A DNA stretch of 5,693 bases from Pseudomonadota bacterium (GTDB taxonomy: Bacteria; Pseudomonadota; Gammaproteobacteria; Steroidobacterales; Woeseiaceae): NCBI GenBank assembly GCA_022565135.1, contig JADFKA010000131.1, positions 1 to 5,693 of the forward strand, written 5' to 3'. Made by a program: the position numbers and the translations under genes. Within the stretch, counting starts at the first letter, position 1, and each line of letters opens with the position of its first letter. The notes beneath the pieces were generated by a model. That model was not told where the DNA came from, searched no databases, and was given only the letters and a program-made list of their open reading frames with translations. Shown piece after piece: positions 1-5,483 of this stretch.

Positions 1-945
1 GCAAACAACATGGTCGCTGTAAGCGAGCAAATAAGAAAACCCACCAATAGCAAAATCCGATGCTCCACCATCGTAATTCTTCAATGCCCCGAGCAACGGT
101 GCAACGGGTTTGCCTTCCTTGCTACCGGTCTGGTATCCCTCAAATAACGCCGTGCGACTGTAGCTATAGCCAATTTCTCCGGCTGGCGACTTCGTGTCGC
201 CGAAATCGATTTCGATCTTGCGAATGCCGCAGGACTCCATTTTATCGATCATGTGATGCTGGAGTCGATCGCGTTTCTTGCCGTCCACCATGAGCGTATG
301 CATTTTCGCGTAATCCGGGTGCGCGTGTGCGCAGTGGTAACACTCCTGGTAGTTCTCAACCGAGAGCTTCCAGTTCGCGGCAATGTCATACTCTTTATAA
401 GCAGCAACCTTGAGATCTTCGAAGCCGAACATCGCCATCGGCTCGGCAAGATCTCGCTTCGCACCTTCTAACGATAGCGGTTCCTCACCAAAGCTTACAA
501 AGATCAGACCGCTGATCGTATCCATCGACAGTTCATTCAACCCATGGCTGGCTTTATCAAAATCATCGGGCATATTTCGCGCTGCCGCTAGATTGCCGTC
601 GATATCGTACATCCAGCCGTGGTAGGGACATGTGAACTTTCTCGTCGACCCTTTTGCCTCCAGGCAGACAAGCGAGCCGCGATGTCTGCATACGTTCGCG
701 AATCCCTTAATAGTTCCGTCAGATCCGCGCACAATGATTGCGGATTCACTCGCAACGTTGACAACCTTGAAGTCTCCGGGCTCGGGTATTTCCGAACCAT
801 GGCCTGCGAGTATCCAGTTTCGGGCGACTACGCGTTCAATCTCCAAAGCGTAGATTTCCGGGTCTGTATAAAAGCGCTGTTCAAGCGAATGGCCCCGAAT
901 CTGGCTGGCGATGAGTTCATCGACGGTTCTGTTATCTTGCTGCAT
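1..945 (-). CDS. Rieske non-heme iron oxygenase, alpha (catalytic) subunit, partial
   Basis: This frame is open from an ATG at 945 to the window edge, giving 315 codons with no stop; the C-terminus (perhaps 70-100 residues, from family length) lies outside. The Rieske [2Fe-2S] ligands are visible as C86-x-H88 and C106-x-x-H109, separated by 17 residues. The catalytic-domain motif near 197-210 reads ENYQECYHCAHAHP, giving two iron ligands, H204 and H209, with E201 at the position of the bridging acidic residue. The third iron ligand is beyond the edge. Such enzymes use O2 and electrons from a reductase partner to hydroxylate or demethylate a substrate in the cytoplasm. No reductase gene is in view. 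Glu rather than Asp at the bridging position is also found in carnitine oxygenase CntA, so a quaternary amine substrate is possible, but an aromatic substrate is not excluded. The ribosome site is weak (GAGA a few bases upstream). Family assignment is firm; substrate is unknown. Confidence 0.93.
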   Translation of the reverse strand, partial: MQQDNRTVDELIASQIRGHSLEQRFYTDPEIYALEIERVVARNWILAGHGSEIPEPGDFKVVNVASESAIIVRGSDGTIKGFANVCRHRGSLVCLEAKGSTRKFTCPYHGWMYDIDGNLAAARNMPDDFDKASHGLNELSMDTISGLIFVSFGEEPLSLEGAKRDLAEPMAMFGFEDLKVAAYKEYDIAANWKLSVENYQECYHCAHAHPDYAKMHTLMVDGKKRDRLQHHMIDKMESCGIRKIEIDFGDTKSPAGEIGYSYSRTALFEGYQTGSKEGKPVAPLLGALKNYDGGASDFAIGGFSYLLAYSDHVVC

Positions 946-982
946 TAATCAGTCTCACAAATCCAGACGTGCAAATGGTTAA

Positions 983-999
983 TGCGCTACGGTAGCACA
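983..999. promoter_or_regulatory. Imperfect palindrome in divergent spacer, candidate operator
   Basis: The 17-bp sequence TGCGCTACGGTAGCACA is a palindrome centred on 991, with one mismatched pair (985/997) and arms TGcGCTAC / GTAGCaCA. It sits between the Rieske gene, which starts at 945 on the minus strand, and the decarboxylase gene, which starts at 1098 on the plus strand. That is a usual place for a regulator site serving both genes. I saw no convincing -35/-10 pair on either strand in this 152-bp spacer, so the role is inferred from symmetry and position only. Confidence 0.3.
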
Positions 1000-1097
1000 G
1001 CATTCCTCCGGTGACGCTAAAGTGGCATGCCGGGAAAAGGTGCCGCACACTACACGACTCAGCGACTGAATGTCGCCAACCACATGAAGTATTTTGC

Positions 1098-2240
1098 ATG
1101 ACCAATTTCGAAAATGTATCGGCAATGCTGGGGTCCTTGCAGCCGCGCGAACCCGTCTATTGCGTCTATCCCCACGTCTATCGCAAGACGGCTCAGGAAT
1201 TTCTCGCGGGATTTCCGGGCCGCGTGCTTTACGCTGTCAAAGCCAACAACGATCCGACCGTACTCCAGGTTCTCGTTGCTGCCGGCGTCGAACATTTTGA
1301 CTGTGCCTCACTGGTCGAGATCGAACAGGTACGCGATATCAGCCACGATGCTGTCTGCTATTTCATGAATCCCGTCAGACTCATCGGTGCCGCCAGATCG
1401 GCGCAGAAGCAACACGGCGTGAAGCATTTCATGGTCGATCACGCAGATGGCCTGGCGACGTTGGTGAAGGAGATTGATGCCAGCCGCGCCGTCATCTTTG
1501 CCCGCATGGCTGTACACCACAAATCGGCGCGGTGGGATCTGTCAACCAAGTTCGGCGCACAACCGGACGACATGCCGCAACTGCTGCAATTGATCGCCGA
1601 TCATGGTGCCGAGCCGGCACTGGCCTTCAACGTCGGTTCGGTGGTGATGAGCCCCGATGCGTACGTGCATGCGATCGAAGTCACTACGCGAGTGCTTGAG
1701 CAACTGCCATTCCAGATAAGGCTAGTGGACATTGGCGGCGGGTATCCGAAAACCTATCCCGGATTTGCGGCGCCACCTATCAAAGATTATTTCGCGGCAA
1801 TTCGACGTGCGGCGCAGCTACTACTTAAAAACGGTGGTGAATTGCTCGCCGAACCAGGCCGAGCGCTAAGCTCGCCGGGCCTGTCTGCTGTCACGCAGGT
1901 GTTGCTGCGCAAAGATGATCGTCTGTATCTAAATGATGGTATGTATGGAGCATTCTGGGAACTTCGCTTCGATGTACAAGACAGGTTTCCGGTGCGCGCA
2001 TTTCGCGGTCACACAGCAATGACCGGTGATGCACAGTCGTTTCACTTGTACGGACCAACGTGCGACTCGGGTGACGCTATGCCCGGACAAGTCATGCTGC
2101 CTTCCAATATTGATGTCGGCGACTATATTGAGTTCGGCCTGATCGGCGCATACAGTCTTAGCGGACGCACGAACTTCAACGGCTTTTACAGTGATGCGGT
2201 CGTCAGGATCGAGTCGGAAAGTGCATTGCCACCGGCTTGA
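1098..2240 (+). CDS. Fold-type III PLP-dependent decarboxylase (ornithine/lysine decarboxylase family)
   Basis: The 380-residue product has the family's alanine racemase-like barrel followed by a beta domain. Visible motifs are YAVKAN with Schiff-base lysine K48, HFDCASLVEIE (66-76), KFGA (151-154), the phosphate-binding DIGGGYP (211-217), EPGR (252-255), GPTCDSGD (319-326) with C322 and D326 contributed across the dimer, and GAYSLSGRTNFNGF (350-363). These match ornithine decarboxylase element by element, so the expected reaction is decarboxylation of ornithine, lysine or a related amino acid to a diamine in the cytoplasm. The position of the His that stacks on PLP in ornithine decarboxylase is N178 here (AFNVGS). 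The ATG at 1098 is preceded by GAAG at 1086-1089 and gives a family-like N-terminus. An in-frame GTG at 1011 would add 29 residues that do not resemble the family. The 3' end overlaps the convergent peroxidase gene by 55 bp. Substrate specificity cannot be read from the sequence. Confidence 0.9.
   Translation: MTNFENVSAMLGSLQPREPVYCVYPHVYRKTAQEFLAGFPGRVLYAVKANNDPTVLQVLVAAGVEHFDCASLVEIEQVRDISHDAVCYFMNPVRLIGAARSAQKQHGVKHFMVDHADGLATLVKEIDASRAVIFARMAVHHKSARWDLSTKFGAQPDDMPQLLQLIADHGAEPALAFNVGSVVMSPDAYVHAIEVTTRVLEQLPFQIRLVDIGGGYPKTYPGFAAPPIKDYFAAIRRAAQLLLKNGGELLAEPGRALSSPGLSAVTQVLLRKDDRLYLNDGMYGAFWELRFDVQDRFPVRAFRGHTAMTGDAQSFHLYGPTCDSGDAMPGQVMLPSNIDVGDYIEFGLIGAYSLSGRTNFNGFYSDAVVRIESESALPPA
2186..2240. 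other. Convergent 3' overlap of two coding regions (55 bp)
   Basis: The plus-strand decarboxylase gene ends at 2240 and the minus-strand peroxidase gene ends at 2186, so 55 bp encode the C-termini of both proteins in opposite directions. There is no intergenic space for a conventional terminator, and neither transcript shows a hairpin followed by a T-run close to its stop codon. Confidence 0.85.
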
Positions 2241-3460
2241 TCGACGGCAATCTCTGCGGGATCATGCAGCGGCGGCCGTAGCCACTGATCGGCCGTCGCG
2301 AGCGGTGCTGCAAGCGTCAGCAGAAAAGCCTCGAGTTGCCGCAGTTCGCGGCCGCTCAAACCTAAGGGTTTTACTTCGTTGTGGCCGATCATGGCAGGCA
2401 ACGCCTTATTGTAATGCTGCAAAACCTGGGGCAGGGTTTCGATCTGGCCTTTGTGCATGAATGGGCCGGTATTTTCGAGATTGCGCAGCGATGGCGTGCG
2501 CATGGCGCCAATGAGCTCGGGCCCGGTGCGTGCAAATTTTAATTCGGCACAATCACGCCCCGGATCGTCACTGTATGTGCCTGTGCAATTAAACGGATTT
2601 GCCAGCACTTCACGAATACCGGCGACCCGCCCCTTGTCGGGAACCTCGCCGGGAAACGCTATCACTCCCGTATTGTGAAACTCGTGATTGCTCAGCAGCG
2701 GACCATTGTGGCACTGCGTACAGTTCGCCTCACCGATGAACAATCGCAGGCCGTGGATTTCGTCTTCGCTGAAAACTTCCTGTTGGCTTTGTTCATCGCC
2801 CGCAACCACCGTTGCAACATAGCGATCGAATTTTGCTGGACCTGGCATGAGCAGGCGCTCATACGCTGCAATCGATTTACCGATGTTCGCGAAAGCCCGA
2901 TCGACAGAATCGCTCTCTGGCAGGACACCAAACAGCAGCGCATACATCTCGCTATACGACGGGTCCGCCGCGATTAATCGGACGATATGGCTGCGATTGC
3001 TGCCGTGCTCGTTGCTATCTTCCAACGGCAACAGCGCTTGCGACCACAAGCTATCCCGGCGCCCATCCCAGTACAGCCACGGGCTGTAAGCGACACCCAC
3101 AATACTTGGCGTGTTGCGCTTCGAGGCGCCAATGGCCTGCCCTTTCGGCAGTCCGTCTGTGAAGCGCCGCTCCGGCTGGTGACAGGTAGCGCAGGATATC
3201 GCCCCGTTCGCACTGAGGCGCCTGTCGAAAAACAGCCGCTGGCCGAACCTCGCGGCTGCAAGGTTATCAGCGACTGCATTTGTCGGGTCGGACGGGAGCG
3301 GCTTGAGATTAGCGATCCACAATGACTCGAGCATTTCGACTTCAGGTTCTGTCCACGATGCCGGGGGAGCCTGCGGCAGCAGCCACCAGATGATGCCCGC
3401 AGCAATCGCCGCCAGCGTCAATTTGGTCGCTCGAGATTTTTTGCGCATGCTTTGATTCAC
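2186..3460 (-). CDS. Membrane-anchored di-heme cytochrome c peroxidase / MauG family protein
   Basis: The 424-residue product has a short basic N-terminus and one hydrophobic segment (about residues 12-29) that should act as an uncleaved anchor or signal, placing the rest in the periplasm. Two c-type heme sites are present: C90-ATC-H94 in SCATCHQPERRFTDG, and C247-TQC-H251. Between them is WDGRRDSLWSQAL (131-143), and near the C-terminus TPSLRN followed by PFMHKG with M335, the expected axial Met region in bacterial peroxidases. Family members reduce H2O2 with electrons from small redox proteins or, as MauG does, oxidise a protein partner; which applies here is unknown. C292 and C304 lie in an insertion and could form a disulfide. 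The GTG start at 3460 overlaps the upstream stop as GTGA, implying translational coupling; an ATG at 3448 is an alternative. It is the last gene of the marR-led cluster, and its 3' end overlaps the decarboxylase gene on the other strand. Confidence 0.92.
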   Translation of the reverse strand: MNQSMRKKSRATKLTLAAIAAGIIWWLLPQAPPASWTEPEVEMLESLWIANLKPLPSDPTNAVADNLAAARFGQRLFFDRRLSANGAISCATCHQPERRFTDGLPKGQAIGASKRNTPSIVGVAYSPWLYWDGRRDSLWSQALLPLEDSNEHGSNRSHIVRLIAADPSYSEMYALLFGVLPESDSVDRAFANIGKSIAAYERLLMPGPAKFDRYVATVVAGDEQSQQEVFSEDEIHGLRLFIGEANCTQCHNGPLLSNHEFHNTGVIAFPGEVPDKGRVAGIREVLANPFNCTGTYSDDPGRDCAELKFARTGPELIGAMRTPSLRNLENTGPFMHKGQIETLPQVLQHYNKALPAMIGHNEVKPLGLSGRELRQLEAFLLTLAAPLATADQWLRPPLHDPAEIAVDQAGGNALSDSILTTASL

Positions 3461-3867
3461 AGTTGCAACGGGATCGTAACGCTGTCCGCTATGTCACCGG
3501 CTTTGATCGTTATCAAAATCTCCCACTGGCCGTGCATGTGAAAACGTACACCTTCAACGCGATAATTGCCGTTGCCGAGGTACTCGGTCACACGTGGCCG
3601 TGTTGGCAAGCCATGGTTGTGCAGCGGCATGCCACCGTCGACAGTGACCTTCGCGTTCTCGACCACATCGCCGGTTATTGTTTCGATATGCAGCAGCCAC
3701 TCGTGAATTCGATTGATCTCGGGCGGCTCCAATGCGCTGGTGTAGACAAGCTTAAATATCTGTCTGTCTGACAGCCAATAGCTATCTTCCGCACCGTGTG
3801 CCGTACCGGATAATACGAATCCCAAGAGCACCAGCGTGCCAAAAACTTTGCACCGCCTAGTCGACAT
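3457..3867 (-). CDS. Small secreted YtkA/FixH-like domain protein
   Basis: The product has 136 residues. Residues 1-25 form a signal peptide (basic MSTRRCK, hydrophobic core, A-H-G before A26), so the protein should be periplasmic. The C-terminal half resembles the YtkA-like/FixH-like beta domain, with MPLHNHGLPTRPRVTEYLG (80-98), NYRVEGVRFHMHGQWEI (101-117) and a final beta strand. M80, H83, H85, H110, M111 and H112 are plausible copper or other metal ligands, but this is inferred. The ATG at 3867 is chosen because GAGG at 3873-3876 lies 5 bases upstream; a longer in-frame reading from 3906 lacks a ribosome site and would bury the signal peptide. The start overlaps the upstream gene by 11 bp, and the stop overlaps the GTG start of the peroxidase gene. 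Tight coupling to a di-heme peroxidase suggests a role as its accessory, in metal delivery or in electron transfer. Family placement is by motif memory, not by a search. Confidence 0.75.
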   Translation of the reverse strand: MSTRRCKVFGTLVLLGFVLSGTAHGAEDSYWLSDRQIFKLVYTSALEPPEINRIHEWLLHIETITGDVVENAKVTVDGGMPLHNHGLPTRPRVTEYLGNGNYRVEGVRFHMHGQWEILITIKAGDIADSVTIPLQL

Positions 3868-4474
3868 TGACGCCTCGCTGTGCGCGCCAGCGCGCCAGAC
3901 TTCCATTCATGACCAAGTATTGAAACTGAACGATGATCAACAAACCAACGAAAAGCGGCCAGTAACCAAAGCCCGTGTATCCAACCTCGAATGGAAACAC
4001 CGCGATATAGCCCCGGCCATCACGATTCGGCCTTGCAGTAACCACTCCTATGTATTGACCGCCGGTATCGAACTCATGAATCACCGTGAACACATCAGGC
4101 TCGATGATCGGCTCCTGGTAGAACACAGTGACACTGTCGAGGTCGTCAATAGCAGCGACGTCTTCCCAGCGCGCGAAGCGGCCCTTACCCGTTACATCTC
4201 TGATAATCCGAAAATCGATTGGCATCACTGCAAGCTCGTCATGCAGGTACTCCATGACAAAAATACTCTCAGTTACGTCAGGAAGGTCTTCGCAATATTC
4301 ATCGTGCTGCCGGGTTCGCGGTTGATAGATCTTGAAGTGCGCCGTGAGGTAGTTGATCTTGATAACGCACAGATCTCCGTCGTTCACGACACCGCCGTGG
4401 GCCCTCGCCTCTTGCTGGGAAATGAGTAAGCTCAATAGCATTACAAGCAGGAAAAAACTCGTTTCTCGCGCCAT
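3857..4474 (-). CDS. Unrecognised exported protein with C-terminal membrane anchor
   Basis: I do not recognise a family. From the ATG at 4474 the product has 205 residues. A signal peptide (about 1-25) ends in A-R-A, so the predicted mature protein begins H26-G-G. The soluble part (26-168) is rich in acidic and aromatic residues, has two cysteines (C36, C61) that could pair, and has further histidines at 46, 57, 78 and 133. A single membrane segment spans about 169-189 (YWPLFVGLLIIVQFQYLVM within it) and is followed by a basic tail with R195, R197 and R200. This predicts a periplasmic domain with a short cytoplasmic tail. It lies between marR (42 bp upstream) and the YtkA-like gene (11-bp overlap), so it is almost certainly in the same transcript. 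An in-frame GTG at 4501 would lengthen the signal peptide n-region by nine residues; ATG is preferred because GAGA lies about 12 bases upstream, but the choice is uncertain. Function is unknown. Confidence 0.8.
   Translation of the reverse strand: MARETSFFLLVMLLSLLISQQEARAHGGVVNDGDLCVIKINYLTAHFKIYQPRTRQHDEYCEDLPDVTESIFVMEYLHDELAVMPIDFRIIRDVTGKGRFARWEDVAAIDDLDSVTVFYQEPIIEPDVFTVIHEFDTGGQYIGVVTARPNRDGRGYIAVFPFEVGYTGFGYWPLFVGLLIIVQFQYLVMNGSLARWRAQRGVNVD
3873..3876 (-). promoter_or_regulatory. Ribosome binding site deciding the start of the YtkA-like gene
   Basis: The minus strand reads GAGG five bases before the ATG at 3867. It lies within the last codons of the upstream gene, which fits coupled translation and argues against the longer reading from 3906. 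Confidence 0.6.
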
Positions 4475-4516
4475 CTGTTTACTTGATCTCAATACGCTCA
4501 CACGCGGAAACCAATT

Positions 4517-4957
4517 CTAACCCTTCGGACCCTGTTTCAGTTCGCAGATCTGCTCCAGGCCGGCCAGCAGGTGCTCCCAGGTCTGGGTATCGATGGACTG
4601 CTTGAGCTCCGCATATGCCCCGGCCACCAGCGGCATCACCTGAGGCTCGATATCGCGACCCGCAGGAGTTGCGTATATGCAGACGATGCGCCGATCGGAA
4701 TCCGTTCGTCGGCGTGCCACGAGGCCCAATTTTTCGAGCCGGTCCACTACACCAACGAGACTGGGCGCCGTAATTAAGGTCAGATCCGCGAGTTCGTGCA
4801 AAGCAATCTCGTCTTGCTCCCATAGCACCCGCAGCACTCGCCACTGCTGCTCGGTGAGCCCGAATTCTTTGAATATCTTACGAAAACCGGGCATGACCGC
4901 ATCGAGCGTGCGATGCAGCATCATCGGCAGGGAGCGGCTAAACTGGTCTATTGCCAA
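4517..4957 (-). CDS. MarR family transcriptional regulator, HpaR-like
   Basis: The product has 146 residues, a normal length for MarR. An N-terminal dimerisation helix begins FSRSLPMML (6-14). TEQQWRVLRVL (35-45), ELADLTLITAPSLVGVVDRLEKLGLV (55-80) and the wing RRRTDSDRR (82-90), with the conserved D-x-R, form the winged helix-turn-helix; C-terminal helices complete the dimer interface. TEQQWRVLR resembles regulators named HpaR (homoprotocatechuate pathway), but no such catabolic genes are here, so that role is not assigned. The start is TTG at 4957: an in-frame TAA at 4964-4966 blocks any longer reading, and the next ATG at 4924 would remove the family-typical FSRSLP segment. No clear ribosome site precedes the TTG. 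It is the first gene of the cluster that ends with the di-heme peroxidase, and is divergent from dgkA. It probably represses its own operon through the palindrome at 5011-5032 (inference). No ligand is evident. Confidence 0.9.
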   Translation of the reverse strand: MAIDQFSRSLPMMLHRTLDAVMPGFRKIFKEFGLTEQQWRVLRVLWEQDEIALHELADLTLITAPSLVGVVDRLEKLGLVARRRTDSDRRIVCIYATPAGRDIEPQVMPLVAGAYAELKQSIDTQTWEHLLAGLEQICELKQGPKG

Positions 4958-4973
4958 CGCGAATTACTTTTAT

Positions 4974-4998
4974 TAATATAATAATTATTTATATATTA
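4974..4998. repeat. AT-rich inverted repeats in the marR-dgkA spacer
   Basis: TAATATA (4974-4980) and TATATTA (4992-4998) are exact inverted copies 11 bases apart, and AATAATTATT (4980-4989) between them is a perfect 10-bp palindrome. In a tract this AT-rich such symmetry can arise by chance. It may be a second regulator site or simply promoter DNA that melts easily. Confidence 0.3.
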
Positions 4999-5020
4999 TG
5001 TATTATTCAACCGTTGTCAA
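4993..5020 (-). promoter_or_regulatory. Candidate sigma-70 promoter for the marR-led cluster
   Basis: On the minus strand a perfect TTGACA -35 element (5020-5015) is followed after 16 bases by TAATAT (4998-4993) as a -10 element matching four of six consensus positions. Transcription would begin near 4986, about 30 bases before the TTG start of the regulator gene. The surrounding 4963-5009 region is almost entirely A and T, which favours strand opening. The -10 choice is less certain than the -35 because several AT-rich hexamers are nearby. Confidence 0.5.
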
Positions 5021-5032
5021 ACATGACACCGG
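5011..5032. promoter_or_regulatory. 22-bp imperfect palindrome, candidate MarR operator
   Basis: Arms CCGTTGTCA (5011-5019) and TGACACCGG (5024-5032) flank the 4-bp centre AACA. Eight of nine arm positions pair; the single mismatch is at 5014/5029. The palindrome contains the minus-strand -35 hexamer TTGACA, so a bound dimer would block the marR-led promoter. Its size and symmetry suit MarR dimers. It lies in the divergent spacer, so it may also affect dgkA transcription. Confidence 0.45.
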
Positions 5033-5082
5033 CTGCGGCACATTGGTCATCGTTGTTATGGTGTCGAGGCGGCAGTCGCAAT

Positions 5083-5087
5083 GAGGA
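5083..5087 (+). promoter_or_regulatory. Ribosome binding site of dgkA
   Basis: GAGGA lies six bases before the ATG at 5094, a near-ideal spacing that fixes the dgkA start. Confidence 0.7.
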
Positions 5088-5093
5088 CAGCAG

Positions 5094-5474
5094 ATGGGGA
5101 AACCTGAGCATAAGGGACTGCGCAGAATTCTTCGGGCGACGAAGTTTTCGGCGCAAGGACTCATGTCCGCGTGGCAGCACGAGGCGGCATTCCGACAGGA
5201 ACTCGTATCGTTACTCATCTTATTGCCCGTCGCATTCTGGCTCGGACGTACGGCTGTCGAACACGCCTTGCTGATCGGCGTTTGTCTGATCGTGCTAATG
5301 GTTGAGCTACTGAACTCCGCGATCGAGGCGGCCATCGATCGCCATGGTGTTGAGCAACACGAACTGTCCGGGCGCGCGAAAGACATGGGCTCGGCAGCTG
5401 TTTTCGTCAGCCTCGTTCTTGTCGGATCGGTGTGGGGCCTGATCGCCTGGCAGCGATTTCTGGCAACAAGCTGA
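5094..5474 (+). CDS. dgkA: Diacylglycerol kinase DgkA, integral membrane
   Basis: The 126-residue product aligns along its whole length with E. coli DgkA, offset by about two residues. It contains EAAFRQE (30-36), VELLNSAIEAAIDR (70-83) and HELSGRAKDMGSAAV (89-103). The residues equivalent to the E. coli catalytic and metal-binding set are present: E30, R34, E71, N74, E78, K96 and D97. Three membrane helices fall at about 37-50, 55-80 and 98-120. The enzyme phosphorylates diacylglycerol with ATP at the inner membrane to give phosphatidic acid, recycling diacylglycerol released when phospholipid head groups are transferred to periplasmic glycans; undecaprenol kinase activity belongs mainly to Gram-positive homologues. 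It is divergent from the marR gene, with a leader of roughly 80 bases after the AT-rich tract, and a sulfotransferase gene follows after 9 bp. Nothing appears truncated. Confidence 0.97.
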   Translation: MGKPEHKGLRRILRATKFSAQGLMSAWQHEAAFRQELVSLLILLPVAFWLGRTAVEHALLIGVCLIVLMVELLNSAIEAAIDRHGVEQHELSGRAKDMGSAAVFVSLVLVGSVWGLIAWQRFLATS

Positions 5475-5483
5475 ACCGATGAA

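Noticed and set aside
932..1003. A 23-codon minus-strand reading frame starting at ATG 1003, preceded by GGAGG and overlapping the start of the Rieske gene; it could be a leader peptide.
   Set aside because: The GGAGG is only one base from the ATG, too close for normal initiation, and the peptide has no leader-like features such as a run of one amino acid or a hairpin pair.
1011..1097. In-frame N-terminal extension of the decarboxylase from GTG 1011.
   Set aside because: The 29 added residues do not resemble the family, the start lacks a properly spaced ribosome site, and ATG 1098 has GAAG eight bases upstream.
2273..2295. Two CGGCCG copies able to form a 6-bp stem with an 11-base loop near the convergent gene ends; considered as a terminator.
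   Set aside because: No T-run follows on either strand, and it lies inside the peroxidase coding sequence, so codon content explains it.
3868..3906. Longer N-terminus for the YtkA-like protein from ATG 3906.
   Set aside because: It would place 13 residues before a good signal peptide, has no ribosome site, and lies fully inside the upstream gene, whereas ATG 3867 has GAGG at the right distance.
3836..4429. A 197-codon plus-strand open frame opposite the unknown protein and the YtkA-like gene.
   Set aside because: Its product has no recognisable signal, membrane or domain pattern, while the minus-strand frames have signal peptides, an anchor and coupled starts.
5014..5044. TTGTCA at 5014-5019 as a -35 element for dgkA.
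   Set aside because: No acceptable -10 element lies 16-18 bases downstream on the plus strand; the dgkA promoter is more likely within the AT-rich tract upstream, but could not be fixed.
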